A stretch of 64,000 nucleotides of DNA from Pseudomonadota bacterium (GCA_963205115.1 CAUJHV010000016.1:1-64000), one strand, 5' to 3'. Shown: positions 52,453 through 61,878, counted from the first letter of the stretch. Made by a program: numbers and translations. Notes: a model not told the origin generated them from the letters alone.

Positions 52453-54240
52453 ATGTCCGCCGACGCCAAGAAGACCCCTGAAGCCCCCAAGCCGAGCAAC
52501 TTCCTGCGCGGCATCATCGAACGCGACCTCGAGGCCGGCACGTATGCGCAACGGCCTTTCGGGGGCAGCCCTGGCGACGCGGCCCACCACACCGCCGGCA
52601 CGATGGACCCGGCGCGCATCCGCACCCGCTTCCCGCCCGAGCCCAACGGCTATCTGCACGTCGGGCACGCCAAGAGCATCTGCCTGAATTTCGGCCTGGC
52701 GCGCGACTATGGCGGCGTGTGCCACCTGCGCTTCGACGACACCAACCCTGAAAAAGAGGAGCAGGAGTACGTCGACGCCATCATCGAAGCCGTGCGCTGG
52801 CTGGGCTTCGACTGGGACGTCAACGGCACCTCGCACCTGTACTTCGCCAGCGACTATTTCGACTTCATGGTGCGCGCCGCCGAGGCGCTGATCGCCGACG
52901 GCCTGGCCTATGTCGACGAGCAGACGCCCGAACAGATGCGCGAGCGCCGCGGCGACTTCAACACGCCCGGCACGAACAGCCCCTTCCGCAGCCGCACGCC
53001 GGCGGAGAACCTGGCGCGATTCCGCGACATGCAAAGCGGTGCGATGGCCGACGGCGCGGCCGTGCTGCGCGCGAAGATCGACATGGCCTCGCCGAACATC
53101 AACCTGCGCGACCCGGCCCTCTACCGCATCAAGCACGCCACGCACCACAACACCGGCGACAAGTGGTGCATCTACCCGATGTACACCTACGCGCACCCCA
53201 TCGAGGACGCGCTGGAGCGCATCACGCACAGCATCTGCACGCTGGAGTTCGAGGACCAGCGCCCGTTCTACGACTGGCTGCTGGAGAACCTGGCGCGCCT
53301 GGGCCTGCTGTCGCACCCCTTGCCGAAGCAGTACGAATTCGGGCGGCTGAACCTCACCAGCGTGATGACCAGCAAGCGCAAGCTCAAGGCGATGGTCGAC
53401 GAGGGCATCGTCACGGGCTGGGACGACCCGCGCATGCCCACGATCTTCGGCATGCGCCGACGCGGCTACACGCCGGCCAGCATCCGCGCAATGGCCGAGG
53501 CCACGGGCGCGAGCAAGACCAACATCTGGCTGGACTATTCGGTGCTGGACATCGCGCTGCGCGACGACCAGGAGGCCCAGGCGCCGCGCGCGATGGCCGT
53601 GCTCGACCCGCTGAAGCTGGAGTTGACCAACTGGGCCGATCTCTTCGGCGCCGATCACCGCGAGACCTGCAGCGCGCCGGCGCATCCGCAGCACCCGGAA
53701 TTCGGCACGCGCGCCTTCTCGCTGGGGCCGCAGGTCTGGATCGAGGCCGATGACTTCGCCGAGTCGCCGCCCAAGGGCTTTTTCCGCCTGTTCCCGGGCA
53801 ACCGCGTGCGCCTGAAATACGGCATGGTCGTCGAGTGCACCGGCTGTACGAAAGACGCCGATGGCCGCATCACCGCGGTCCAGGCCACGGTCGTGCCCGA
53901 CACCAAGAGCGGCACGCCCGGCGCCGACACCGTGAAGGTCAAGGGCACGATCACCTGGGTCGGCGTGCACGAGGCCGTGCCGGTGGAACTGCGCCTTTTC
54001 GAGCGGCTGTTCACGGTCGACCAGCCGGGTTCGGACGAGACCGATTTCCGCCAGGTCGTCAACCCGCGCAGCAAGCGGGTGCAGCAGGGTTTTGTCGAGC
54101 CGGCGCTGGCCGGCGTCCAGGCGGACGCCCGCTACCAGTTCGAGCGCCACGGCTATTTCGTGGCCGACCGCGTGGATCACCGGCCCGACGCGCCGGTCTT
54201 CAACCGCATCACGACGTTGAAGGACTCGTTCAGCCGCTGA
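52453..54240 (+). CDS. glnS: Glutaminyl-tRNA synthetase
   Basis: A 595-residue class I synthetase. The HIGH-type motif is PEPNGYLHVGHAKS, and the KMSKS-type motif is VMTSKRKL. The anticodon-binding beta-barrels occupy about 370-595 (WIEADDFAESPPKGFFRLFPGNRVRLKYG). It charges tRNA-Gln directly. A weak hairpin (CCCGC/GCGGG at 54273-54287) followed by five T residues ends the transcript. The ATG at 52453 was chosen because the N-terminus MSADAKKTPE fits; the gene starts ten bases after the 2TM gene. Confidence 0.97.
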   Translation: MSADAKKTPEAPKPSNFLRGIIERDLEAGTYAQRPFGGSPGDAAHHTAGTMDPARIRTRFPPEPNGYLHVGHAKSICLNFGLARDYGGVCHLRFDDTNPEKEEQEYVDAIIEAVRWLGFDWDVNGTSHLYFASDYFDFMVRAAEALIADGLAYVDEQTPEQMRERRGDFNTPGTNSPFRSRTPAENLARFRDMQSGAMADGAAVLRAKIDMASPNINLRDPALYRIKHATHHNTGDKWCIYPMYTYAHPIEDALERITHSICTLEFEDQRPFYDWLLENLARLGLLSHPLPKQYEFGRLNLTSVMTSKRKLKAMVDEGIVTGWDDPRMPTIFGMRRRGYTPASIRAMAEATGASKTNIWLDYSVLDIALRDDQEAQAPRAMAVLDPLKLELTNWADLFGADHRETCSAPAHPQHPEFGTRAFSLGPQVWIEADDFAESPPKGFFRLFPGNRVRLKYGMVVECTGCTKDADGRITAVQATVVPDTKSGTPGADTVKVKGTITWVGVHEAVPVELRLFERLFTVDQPGSDETDFRQVVNPRSKRVQQGFVEPALAGVQADARYQFERHGYFVADRVDHRPDAPVFNRITTLKDSFSR

Positions 54241-54320
54241 GTGGCCAGCGGCGGCGCGGGTGCGGAACTCGGCCCGCCGCGCGCGGGTCGAATCCTTTTT
54301 AAGGCCTGAGGAACCGCATC

Positions 54321-54824
54321 ATGAATCGCCCGGCCCGATTGTCCCGACTGTGCGCACTGACGCTGGTCTGCTGCGCCGCCACCAGCACGGCCTGGGCGGC
54401 CGGTCAGGTGCATGTGCAGTTCGTCGACCCGCAGCATTACGCCGATATCGGCGTCGGCTCGGTCGACCGGCAGCGCAACCTGGACCTGCTGGCGGCGCAC
54501 ATGCGCGAGTGGGCGCCCCTGTTGCCCGACGGGCAGCGGCTGACAATCGACGTGCTGGATGTCGATCTGGCGGGCGACACGCGCGTGCTGTGGGCGCACC
54601 CGCACATCCGCGTGTTGCGTGGTCGTGCCGACTGGCCGCAGATGCACCTGCGCTGGACACTCAGCGATGCCAAGGGCACCACGCTGCGCTCGGGCGACTC
54701 GTCGATCAACGACATGTCCTACCTGACGGGCAGCTCCACCGTCGCCGACCAGGGCGCCCTGAGCTTCGACCTGCGGATGCTGGACCGCTGGCTGCGCCGT
54801 CAGGTGCTGGTGCCTGGGGCCTGA
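54321..54824 (+). CDS. DUF3016 secreted protein
   Basis: A 167-residue protein with a signal peptide (LCALTLVCCAATSTAWAAG). DUF3016 marks are VHVQFVDPQHYADIG, NLDLLAAHMREWAPLLPDGQRLTIDVLDVDLAG and the DMSYL region. Members are periplasmic proteins of unknown function. It appears to be transcribed alone, converging on the GDSL esterase gene with only 15 bases between the ends. Confidence 0.87.
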   Translation: MNRPARLSRLCALTLVCCAATSTAWAAGQVHVQFVDPQHYADIGVGSVDRQRNLDLLAAHMREWAPLLPDGQRLTIDVLDVDLAGDTRVLWAHPHIRVLRGRADWPQMHLRWTLSDAKGTTLRSGDSSINDMSYLTGSSTVADQGALSFDLRMLDRWLRRQVLVPGA

Positions 54825-54839
54825 AATCGCCTCGGACGC

Positions 54840-55517
54840 TCAGGCCAGGTAGCCCACCGCGCGCAGGCTGGCCAGCAGCCCTGCCGCAAACCGCCGGTAG
54901 CCTTCGGCATTGGCGTGGATGGCGTCGGCGCGCAGGGCCGAGTCCTGCAGCACCTCGGACCAGCCGCGGCGGTGCAGCGGCACACGCAGCTTTTCCGACA
55001 GATCGCCGTACAGCGGATGGTCGTCCAGCGACTCGCTGACGCGTGACATCAGCGTCGGCCGCGGCACGGCGATCAGCAGCACCTGGGCGCCCGCGGCAGC
55101 GGCCGTCTGGCAGGCCTGCGTCAGCGCTGCGCGCGTCTCGGCCTCGGGCAGCCGGCGCAGGAAGTCGTTGCCGCCCAGACCGACCAGCACCAGCGCGGGG
55201 CGGTGTTCTTCGAGCAGCGCGGGCAGGCGCGCGGCGCCTTGCGCGGCGGTGTCGCCCGGCACGCCAGCATTGATGACCTGCCAGCCCGTCAGCGGCGCCA
55301 GAGCCGCGGGGTAAGCCGTCTCGGGCGTCGCGCCGGTGCCGTAGGTCAGGCTGTCGCCCAGCGCCAGCACAGTGGACGACGCCGGCACGGGCCGGCCCTT
55401 GATCGGCTGGCGGCCGCAGCCGGACAGCCCCGACAGCGCAGGCGCAAGCAGCGCAAGGCCGGCTGCGGAAGCGGCTCGATACAAGAGGCGGCGGCGAGGC
55501 AACAACGCGGTACGCAT
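54840..55517 (-). CDS. GDSL-family arylesterase/lipase lipoprotein (TesA-like)
   Basis: A 225-residue SGNH hydrolase. A signal with lipobox LSGC (about residues 31-34) implies membrane anchoring. The catalytic blocks are ALGDSLTYG (Ser), the GVPGDTAAQG glycine block, GGND (Asn) and DAIHANAEGY with the Asp and His. It should hydrolyse short acyl esters or thioesters in the periplasm. It is divergent from the FKBP gene with 94 bases between starts. Confidence 0.9.
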   Translation of the reverse strand: MRTALLPRRRLLYRAASAAGLALLAPALSGLSGCGRQPIKGRPVPASSTVLALGDSLTYGTGATPETAYPAALAPLTGWQVINAGVPGDTAAQGAARLPALLEEHRPALVLVGLGGNDFLRRLPEAETRAALTQACQTAAAAGAQVLLIAVPRPTLMSRVSESLDDHPLYGDLSEKLRVPLHRRGWSEVLQDSALRADAIHANAEGYRRFAAGLLASLRAVGYLA

Positions 55518-55611
55518 GGTGACGTTCGAGTGGGGCGCAGATGGCGCGCAGGCACGGAAAACCGGCATGATCGCGGCTTTGCCACTCTCCGGCATGTGCC
55601 GGCGTGACCCC

Positions 55612-56058
55612 ATGTATCCTCATCAGACCCTCTCGCGCGCATCGCAGGCCCGGCGCCTGGGCGCGGCACTCGCCGGCCTCGTGTTTGCGGCGGCCGTCTC
55701 GGCCCATGACGTTGCTCCCGTCACCACGGCCAGCGGCCTTGTGTTCAAGTCGCTCAAGCATGGCAGCGGCGCCAAGCCGAGCGCCACGGACGTGGTGAAG
55801 GTGCACTACCGCGGCACCCTGACCAACGGCACGGAGTTCGACAGCTCCTACAAGCGCGGCAGCCCCGCGGAATTTCCGCTGAACCGCGTCATCAAGTGCT
55901 GGACCGAAGGCGTACAGATGATGCAGGTCGGCGAGAAGGCACAACTGACCTGCCCGCCCGCCATCGCCTACGGCGAGCGCGGCACGCCCGGCGGCCCGAT
56001 CCCGCCGAACGCCACGCTCAACTTCGAGGTCGAACTGCTGGGCATCGCCGGCAAGTAA
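55612..56058 (+). CDS. FKBP-type peptidyl-prolyl cis-trans isomerase, exported
   Basis: A 148-residue isomerase. A signal peptide (LGAALAGLVFAAAVSAHD) precedes one FKBP domain (about 40-145: DVVKVHYRGTLTNGTEFDSSY, VIKCWTEGVQMMQVGEKAQLTCP, AYGERGTPGGPIPPNATLNFEVELL). It should speed folding of periplasmic proteins at proline bonds. A second possible start lies 18 bases upstream at 55594; the ATG at 55612 gives a better signal peptide. Confidence 0.93.
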   Translation: MYPHQTLSRASQARRLGAALAGLVFAAAVSAHDVAPVTTASGLVFKSLKHGSGAKPSATDVVKVHYRGTLTNGTEFDSSYKRGSPAEFPLNRVIKCWTEGVQMMQVGEKAQLTCPPAIAYGERGTPGGPIPPNATLNFEVELLGIAGK

Positions 56059-56121
56059 GGACACGCGCCGCAGCCGCCCTGCCCGCGCAGGGATGGCGCT
56101 GGCGGTTGCAGCCGGCCGGTC

Positions 56122-57027
56122 TCAGCGGCGGCCGCGCATCCGGTTGAACAGGGTGACGGCGCCCAGCACGAGGCCACCGGCCACGATGCCGACCACGCCG
56201 TCCGCGGCGGTCAGCGCGACGGACTTGGCCAGCCCCGCCCAGCCTGCAACGACTGCCTCGATGGCATGGTGCAGCGGTGCCAGGCCGTGCACCAGGATGC
56301 CACCGCCCACCAGGAACATCGCCGCGGTGCCCACCACGGACAGCGTCTTCATCAGCCAGGGCGCCGCGGCCAGGATGGCCCGTCCGGCGCCGGCCGCCGC
56401 GCCACCCTTGCGGCTGAGGTACAGGCCCAGGTCGTCGAGCTTGACGATGCCGGCGACGAAGCCGTAGACGCCCACCGTCATCAGCACGGCGATGCCCACC
56501 AGCACGGCCAGTTGCGTGGCCAGCGGCTGACCGGCCACCGTGCCCAGCGTGATGGCGATGATCTCGGCAGACAGGATGAAGTCGGTGCGCACGGCGCCCT
56601 TGATCTTGTCGCGCTCCAGCGCCACCAGATCCACACGCTCATCGGTGAGCGCTTGCGTCAATTCGGCGTGATGCGCCTGGTCTTCCTCGGCGCTGTGCAG
56701 GAACTTGTGCGCCAGCTTCTCGAAGCCTTCGAAGCACAGGAACGCGCCACCCACCATCAGCAGCGGCGTGATGGCCCAGGGCGCGAATGCGCTGATGGCC
56801 AGGGCCGCCGGCACGAGGATGGCCTTGTTCACCAGCGATCCACGCGCCACGGCCCAGACCACGGGCAGTTCGCGATCGGCCGAGACGCCGGTGACCTGCT
56901 GGGCATTCAGCGCGAGGTCGTCGCCGAGCACGCCGGCGGTCTTCTTCGCGGCGAGTTTGCTCAGGACGGCCACGTCGTCCAGCACGGTGGTGATGTCGTC
57001 GAGAAGGGCAAGCAGACTGGAAGCCAT
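56122..57027 (-). CDS. DUF808-family inner-membrane protein (YedI-like)
   Basis: A 301-residue protein beginning [32 protein letters not shown], the signature of the family. It has about six membrane helices and a cytosolic loop with [24 protein letters not shown]. Function unknown. It is divergent from the exported-looking methyltransferase with 44 bases between starts. Confidence 0.92.
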   Translation of the reverse strand: MASSLLALLDDITTVLDDVAVLSKLAAKKTAGVLGDDLALNAQQVTGVSADRELPVVWAVARGSLVNKAILVPAALAISAFAPWAITPLLMVGGAFLCFEGFEKLAHKFLHSAEEDQAHHAELTQALTDERVDLVALERDKIKGAVRTDFILSAEIIAITLGTVAGQPLATQLAVLVGIAVLMTVGVYGFVAGIVKLDDLGLYLSRKGGAAAGAGRAILAAAPWLMKTLSVVGTAAMFLVGGGILVHGLAPLHHAIEAVVAGWAGLAKSVALTAADGVVGIVAGGLVLGAVTLFNRMRGRR

Positions 57028-57071
57028 GGCGCCATTCTCGCTGCCGGCACCGGCCGGCTTACAGTGCAGCC

Positions 57072-57914
57072 ATGAAGATCCTGACTTCGAGTTTTCTGCG
57101 CCGCGCCGCCGCCGGCTGCTTGGCCGCGGCGGCGTGCCTGTCGGCCGTCGCCCAGGAAGAGGTGCCGTTCATCACCACGCCGGACCGCGTCACGCTGGCC
57201 ATGCTGCAGATTGCGCGGGTCGGCAAGACCGACCGGCTGATCGACCTGGGCTCCGGCGACGGCCGCATCGTCATCACCGCCGCGCGGCGCTTCGGCGCGC
57301 AGGGGCTGGGCGTGGAGATCGTGCCGGATCTGGTCCAGCGCAGCCGCGCAGCCGCATCGACTGCGGGCGTGGCCGACCGCGTGCAATTCCTCGAACAGGA
57401 TCTGTTCAAGACCGATCTATCCGCGGCCACGGTGATCACCATGTACCTGCTGCCCGAGGTCAACCTGCAGCTGCGCCCGGCGCTGCTGGCCCTGACACCC
57501 GGCACGCGCGTGGTCTCGCACGACTGGGACATGGGCGATTGGCCGCCCGACCGCACGCAGACGCTGGACGTGCCGGAAAAGCAGATCGGCCGCGAGAAAC
57601 GCAGCCACGTGCATCTGTGGTGGGTGCCCGCGCCGGTGGCCGGTGTGTGGTGCGGGCCAGGCGGGCGCCGCCTGACCCTGACGCAGCATTTCCAGCTCGT
57701 TCAAGGGCGGCTGGAGGAAAGCGGCGGCGCGAGCCAGCTCGTCAGCGGGCGCCTGCGCGGCACGGCGCTGAGCCTGAACGGCACGGTCGGCGGGCTGCAG
57801 CTGCGCTGGAGCGCCGACCCGGCCTTGCGCACCGAATCCGCCTGGGGTCCGTGGCAGCGCTGGTCAGGCCAGCGCTGGCAGGCCGGGCGCGCGGAAAGCC
57901 CATGCTCCACCTGA
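57072..57914 (+). CDS. Class I SAM methyltransferase with apparent signal peptide
   Basis: A 280-residue protein. The first 28 residues ([20 protein letters not shown] and following to AVAQ) look like a signal peptide or membrane anchor. Then comes a Rossmann methyltransferase with [16 protein letters not shown] (motif I, about 56-71), GVEI and a motif II/III region ([21 protein letters not shown]). The C-terminal 100 residues are beta-rich. SAM is not known to be available in the periplasm, so either the leader is an anchor with the domain on the cytosolic side or the fold has another use. Substrate unknown. Confidence 0.78.
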   Translation: MKILTSSFLRRAAAGCLAAAACLSAVAQEEVPFITTPDRVTLAMLQIARVGKTDRLIDLGSGDGRIVITAARRFGAQGLGVEIVPDLVQRSRAAASTAGVADRVQFLEQDLFKTDLSAATVITMYLLPEVNLQLRPALLALTPGTRVVSHDWDMGDWPPDRTQTLDVPEKQIGREKRSHVHLWWVPAPVAGVWCGPGGRRLTLTQHFQLVQGRLEESGGASQLVSGRLRGTALSLNGTVGGLQLRWSADPALRTESAWGPWQRWSGQRWQAGRAESPCST

Positions 57915-57973
57915 TGCGGCTTTACAACCGGTAACGGCTGTGAGAGAAATCGGCGTCATGGAGGTACGCTTCC

Positions 57974-59281
57974 GTGTCGTCGACCCCAACCCTCGGCCAC
58001 ACCGGCCGAACCGAGCGTTTCGGCGGGCTCCCGCCTGAATCGCCCCACGAACCGCCCCGCGAACCACACCAGCCGCCGCACGAGCCCCATGAGGCTCACG
58101 AGGCCCATGAGGTTCACGAGCCCCCTGCGGCGCTGCGATCGCTGCTGGAGGCCGCCGATATCCGCACCGACGGCGCCAGACCCTGGGACATGCAGGTGCA
58201 CCACCCGCGCCTGTACCGCCGGCTGCTCAGCGAATGGTCGCTGGGCGTGGGCGAGGCCTACATGGACGGCGACTGGGACTGCGAGCGCCTGGACCTGTTC
58301 TTCGAACGCATCCTGCGCGCCGACCTCGAATCGCGCGCCATGGGGCTGGTCCGGCTGAAATTGGCCGCCTCGCTGGTGCCGTACATGCTGGTCAACCGGC
58401 AGCGGCGCGGGCGGGCCTTCGTGGTCGGCGAGCGCCACTACGACATCGGCAACGACCTGTTCGAACGCATGCTCGACAGCCGCATGGTCTATTCCTGCGG
58501 CTACTGGGAGCGGGCCCAGGACCTCGAAGAGGCGCAGTTCCACAAGCTGGAGATGATCTGCCGCAAGCTGGAGTTGCGGCCGGGGCAGACGCTGCTGGAC
58601 ATCGGCTGCGGCTGGGGCGGCCTGGCGCGGCACGCCGCCAAGCACCATGGCGTGAAGGTCACCGGCATCACTGTCTCGCGCGAGCAGCAAGCGCTGGCGC
58701 AGGCGCGCTGTGCGGGGCTGCCGGTGGACATCGTGCTGCAGGACTATCGCGACCTGCGCGGGCGCTTCGACCGCATCGTCTCGGTGGGCATGTTCGAGCA
58801 TGTCGGGCCGAAGAACTACGCCACCTACTTCGAAACGGCGCACCGCCTGCTGGAGCCCGAAGGGCTGTTCCTGCTGCACACCATCGGCCTGGATCACGCC
58901 ACGCCGCGCACCGATCCATGGATCGAAAAATACATCTTCCCCGGTGGCAAGCTGCCCTCGGTGCATGAAGTGGCCCTCGGGTTCGAACCCTGGTTCGTGC
59001 TGGAGGACTGGCAGAACTTCGGCGCCGACTACGACCGCACCCTGATGGCCTGGCACCAGCGTTTCGAAACCAGCTGGCCGCAGATCGCCGATCGCTACGG
59101 CGAACGCTTCCACCGCATGTGGCGCTACTACCTGCTGTGCTGCGCCGGCTTCTTCCGCAGCCGCCAGGGCCAGCTGTGGCAGCTGGTGCTCACGCGGCGC
59201 GAGCGGCGCGATGTCTACCGGTCGATTCGCCCGTACGCGCTGTCGCCTGCGCCCCAGCTGTCGTCCGACCCGGATCACTGA
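57974..59281 (+). CDS. cfa: Cyclopropane-fatty-acyl-phospholipid synthase
   Basis: A 435-residue enzyme that adds a methylene bridge from SAM to unsaturated acyl chains of membrane lipids. After an unusual His/Glu/Pro-rich leader (residues 1-55) comes the family core: GEAYMDGDWDCERLDLFFERI, HYDIGNDLFERMLDSRMVYSCGYW, LLDIGCGWGGLARHAA (SAM binding), GMFEHVGPKNYATYF (catalytic Glu-His region) and EDWQNFGADYDRTLMAW. It starts at GTG 57974 with GGAGG nine bases upstream. Cfa activity typically rises in stationary phase. Confidence 0.94.
   Translation: MSSTPTLGHTGRTERFGGLPPESPHEPPREPHQPPHEPHEAHEAHEVHEPPAALRSLLEAADIRTDGARPWDMQVHHPRLYRRLLSEWSLGVGEAYMDGDWDCERLDLFFERILRADLESRAMGLVRLKLAASLVPYMLVNRQRRGRAFVVGERHYDIGNDLFERMLDSRMVYSCGYWERAQDLEEAQFHKLEMICRKLELRPGQTLLDIGCGWGGLARHAAKHHGVKVTGITVSREQQALAQARCAGLPVDIVLQDYRDLRGRFDRIVSVGMFEHVGPKNYATYFETAHRLLEPEGLFLLHTIGLDHATPRTDPWIEKYIFPGGKLPSVHEVALGFEPWFVLEDWQNFGADYDRTLMAWHQRFETSWPQIADRYGERFHRMWRYYLLCCAGFFRSRQGQLWQLVLTRRERRDVYRSIRPYALSPAPQLSSDPDH
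58048..58125. repeat. His-Glu-Pro/Ala codon repeats in the cfa leader
   Basis: Nine-base units of the type CAC/CAT-GAG-GCC, GAG-GTT or GAG-CCC repeat several times and encode HEA, HEV and HEP triplets, with PHEPP-type units before them. The array sits before the folded enzyme and can change length in frame. Confidence 0.65.
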
Positions 59282-59498
59282 AGGCGCTGCACGGGTCTTC
59301 GAACGTGGGAGGCCCGCGCGCCAACCCCCGCAACTGGGTGAGTAAAGACGGTCAGTTCGACACATCTTCGAAACATGTGCCCCGCACAATGCGTTCCACG
59401 GATGGCGACAACCGACCGCACCACTGGGCGGATCCCGGAACCCGTGACCGGCGCCATAAACCCCGTCTTTGCACCCCGGTGCCGAGCCGGTAGCAATC

Positions 59499-59528
59499 AG
59501 GGCCACCCTCAGGTGGCCCTTTGCTTTT
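59499..59528 (+). terminator. Rho-independent terminator
   Basis: Perfect nine-base arms AGGGCCACC and GGTGGCCCT around a four-base loop, followed by TTGCTTTTG. This is the clearest intrinsic terminator in the window. It ends whatever transcript covers the 59.3-59.5 kb region, either cfa read-through or an independent small transcript. Confidence 0.8.
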
Positions 59529-59530
59529 GT

Positions 59531-59550
59531 GCGGCGGATTAATCCGCCGC
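59531..59550. repeat. 20-base perfect palindrome upstream of ccmA
   Basis: GCGGCGGATTAATCCGCCGC is identical on both strands and lies 39 bases before the ccmA start, just after the terminator. It could be a regulator binding site for the ccm operon or the stem of a second terminator-like hairpin on either strand. Confidence 0.6.
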
Positions 59551-59588
59551 AAAGGTTCGCCCGGCCCGATCACGTATAACCGCGGACC

Positions 59589-60257
59589 ATGTCCGCCGGT
59601 ACCCCGCCCCCTGTCCTGCACGTGCGCGCCCTCGAAGGCCAGCGCGGCGAGCGCACGCTTTTCCGCGGGCTCGAGCTGCAGATGCAGCCCGGCGAGATCG
59701 TCTGGCTGCGCGGACGCAACGGCCGCGGCAAGACCACGCTGCTGCGCCTGCTGGCCGGCCTGGCCACACCGGCGTCCGGCGAGATCCACATCGCGGGGCA
59801 GACCTTCCGCGCCGGCGGCCCGGCCGTGCGGCAGTCGCTGCTCTACATCGGCCACGCCAATGCGCTGAAGGACGACCTGGCCGCCCACGAGGCGCTGGCC
59901 TTCCTGGGCGCGCTGCACGGCCGCCACCCGCCCGCCGACGCGGTGGCGAAGGCCTTGCAGCGCCTGGGCGTGGCCAACCGCGCCCGCGCGCCGGTGCGCA
60001 CCCTGAGCCAGGGACAGCGCCGCCGCGTGGCGCTGGCGCGCCTGGCGTTGCCTGATGCCCCGCCGCTGTGGCTGCTGGACGAGCCCTTCGACGCGCTGGA
60101 CGACCTGGGCATCGCCACACTCAACACGCTGCTGGCCGAACATGCCCGGCGCGGCGGCGCGGCGCTGCTCACCAGCCACCAGGCGCTGTCGCTGGCCGAC
60201 CCGGCGCCGCGTGTGTTCACGATCGACAGCTTCGCGCCGGCTGCGGCTGCTGCCTGA
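59589..60257 (+). CDS. ccmA: Cytochrome c maturation ATPase CcmA
   Basis: A 222-residue ABC ATPase. Walker A is GRNGRGKTT (about 40-48), the signature TLSQGQRRR, Walker B LWLLDEPFDALD. With CcmB and CcmC it drives release of holo-CcmE. It is the first gene of ccmABCDEF; the ATG at 59589 follows a 300-base intergenic region containing the palindrome noted above. Confidence 0.94.
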   Translation: MSAGTPPPVLHVRALEGQRGERTLFRGLELQMQPGEIVWLRGRNGRGKTTLLRLLAGLATPASGEIHIAGQTFRAGGPAVRQSLLYIGHANALKDDLAAHEALAFLGALHGRHPPADAVAKALQRLGVANRARAPVRTLSQGQRRRVALARLALPDAPPLWLLDEPFDALDDLGIATLNTLLAEHARRGGAALLTSHQALSLADPAPRVFTIDSFAPAAAAA

Positions 60258-60271
60258 GGAAGACGCGGCGC

Positions 60272-60940
60272 ATGCTCGAGCTCTTCAAGACCGTCCTGGC
60301 CCGCGACCTGCGGCTGGCCGCACGGCGGCGCATCGATTCGCTGCTGCCGCTGGTGTTCTTCATCGTGGCCGTCAGCCTGTTTCCGCTGGGCGTGGGCCCG
60401 GAGCCGCAGACTCTGCGCCAGATCGCCCCGGGCATCGTCTGGGTCTGCGCGTTGCTGGCGACCATGCTCTCCGTGAGCGGTTTGTATGCCGGCGATAATG
60501 CCGACGGTTCCCTGGAGCAGATGTTGCTCGCCCCGGCGCACCCGATTGCGCTGGCAGCGGCCAAGGCGGCCGCGCACTGGGTCATCACCGGTCTGCCGTT
60601 GATTGCCACCGCCCCCTTGATCGGTTTGCTCTTCGACCTCTCCACCCCTGCACTGGGCGCGCTCGTCGCGGGCCTGCTGCTGGGCACGCCCATCCTCAGC
60701 CTGCTGGGCGGGCTGGGCGCCGCGCTGACGCTGGGCCTGCGCAGCGGCGGCATGTTGCTGATCCTGATCGTCCTGCCGCTGGCCACGCCGGCCCTGATCT
60801 TCGGCGCCGGCGCCGTCGGTGCCGTGGAGTCCGGGCTGTCACCGGCCGGCCACTACTCGCTGCTGGGCGCCTTGCTGCTGGCCACGGCGCTGGGCGTGCC
60901 CTGGGCCACGTCCGCCGCGCTGCGCATCTCCACCGAATAA
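60272..60940 (+). CDS. ccmB: Haem exporter/cytochrome c maturation protein CcmB
   Basis: A 222-residue inner-membrane protein with six helices, the membrane partner of CcmA. Family features are VLARDLRLAARRRID at the start, SLEQMLLAPAHP and GLRSGGMLLILIVLPLATPALIFG. It begins 15 bases after ccmA; the ATG at 60272 fits the family start MLELFKTVLARDLRL. Confidence 0.94.
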   Translation: MLELFKTVLARDLRLAARRRIDSLLPLVFFIVAVSLFPLGVGPEPQTLRQIAPGIVWVCALLATMLSVSGLYAGDNADGSLEQMLLAPAHPIALAAAKAAAHWVITGLPLIATAPLIGLLFDLSTPALGALVAGLLLGTPILSLLGGLGAALTLGLRSGGMLLILIVLPLATPALIFGAGAVGAVESGLSPAGHYSLLGALLLATALGVPWATSAALRISTE

Positions 60941-60955
60941 GACACCGTCGTTGCC

Positions 60956-61702
60956 ATGCCGCTGACCCTCTACACCTTTGCCTCGCCGCCGAAGTTCTAC
61001 GCGCTGACCGGCGTGCTGGTGCCGATCTGCTGGATCGCCTTTGCGCTGCTGGCCGCGGCCGGCCTGTGGATGGGCTTTTTCGTGGCGCCCACCGACGCCA
61101 CGCAGGGCGAGGTCTACCGCGTCATCTTCATCCACGTGCCCGCCGCCTGGATGTGCATGGTGCTGTACCTCGTGATGGCGTTCTGGGCGGCCATCGGCTG
61201 GGCCTTCAAGACGCGGCTGGCTTCGATGGTGGCGCGCTCGCTGGCGCCCACCGGTGCGATGTTTGCCTTCCTGGCGCTGTGGACCGGCGCCTTCTGGGGC
61301 AAGCCCACCTGGGGCACCTGGTGGGTGTGGGACGCGCGGCTGACGTCCACGCTGATCCTGCTGTTCCTGTACCTGGGCTACATCGCGCTGGTCGAGGCCA
61401 TCGACGACCCTCGCCGCGCCGACCAGGCCGGCGCGCTGCTGGCCGTGGTGGGCGCGGTCAACGTGCCCATCATCTACTTCTCGGTGAAGTGGTGGAACAC
61501 GTTGCACCAGGGCGCCAGCGTCAGCGTGATGGCGGCGCCGAAGATGGCCCAGACGATGCTCACGGCCATGCTGTTGATGACCTTCGCGTTCTGGGCCTAT
61601 TCCTTCGCGGTCGTCTTCACGCGCACGCGGGCGCACATCCTCGAACGCGAACGCGGTGCGGGCTGGGTGAACCAATTGGTCGGCAAAGGATCCATGGCAT
61701 GA
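60956..61702 (+). CDS. ccmC: Haem-handling protein CcmC
   Basis: A 248-residue six-helix membrane protein. The tryptophan-rich WGTWWVWDARLTS (about 121-133) on the periplasmic side holds haem together with conserved histidines (FIHVPAAW near 60 and FSVKWWNTLHQGAS near 180-193). It loads haem onto CcmE. It overlaps ccmD by four bases. Confidence 0.96.
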   Translation: MPLTLYTFASPPKFYALTGVLVPICWIAFALLAAAGLWMGFFVAPTDATQGEVYRVIFIHVPAAWMCMVLYLVMAFWAAIGWAFKTRLASMVARSLAPTGAMFAFLALWTGAFWGKPTWGTWWVWDARLTSTLILLFLYLGYIALVEAIDDPRRADQAGALLAVVGAVNVPIIYFSVKWWNTLHQGASVSVMAAPKMAQTMLTAMLLMTFAFWAYSFAVVFTRTRAHILERERGAGWVNQLVGKGSMA

Positions 61703-61878
61703 ACTGGGGCAGTCTGGATCAATTCCTGCACATGGGCGGCTACGGCCTCTATGTGTGGGGCTCGTACGGCGTGGCCGCGCTGCTGATGGTGACCGAACCC
61801 TTGCTGGCCGCTGCGCGGCGCCGACGTGCGCTGCGTGAGGCCGCCGATAACCCCTACGACCGGGAGGCCGACGAATGA
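61699..61878 (+). CDS. ccmD: Haem exporter accessory protein CcmD
   Basis: A 59-residue single-helix membrane protein ([20 protein letters not shown], then helix and a basic RRRRALRE tail). It stabilises the CcmABC-CcmE complex. ATGA overlaps join it to ccmC before and ccmE after; it is too short for many gene finders, but the position and sequence are typical. Confidence 0.9.
   Translation: MNWGSLDQFLHMGGYGLYVWGSYGVAALLMVTEPLLAAARRRRALREAADNPYDREADE

Larger units (their letters stand above)
59282..59588. other. Intergenic region before ccmA, possible small RNA or small gene
   Basis: It is 307 bases long. In its middle is a free-standing stretch that ends in a strong terminator (59499-59528). 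A 34-codon frame starting at ATG 59389 reads MRSTDGDNRPHHWADPGT and ends at 59493, six bases before the terminator stem. No ribosome-binding site is obvious, so a small RNA of about 100-150 bases is as likely as a small protein. The last 40 bases before ccmA hold a 20-base perfect palindrome. Confidence 0.35.
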
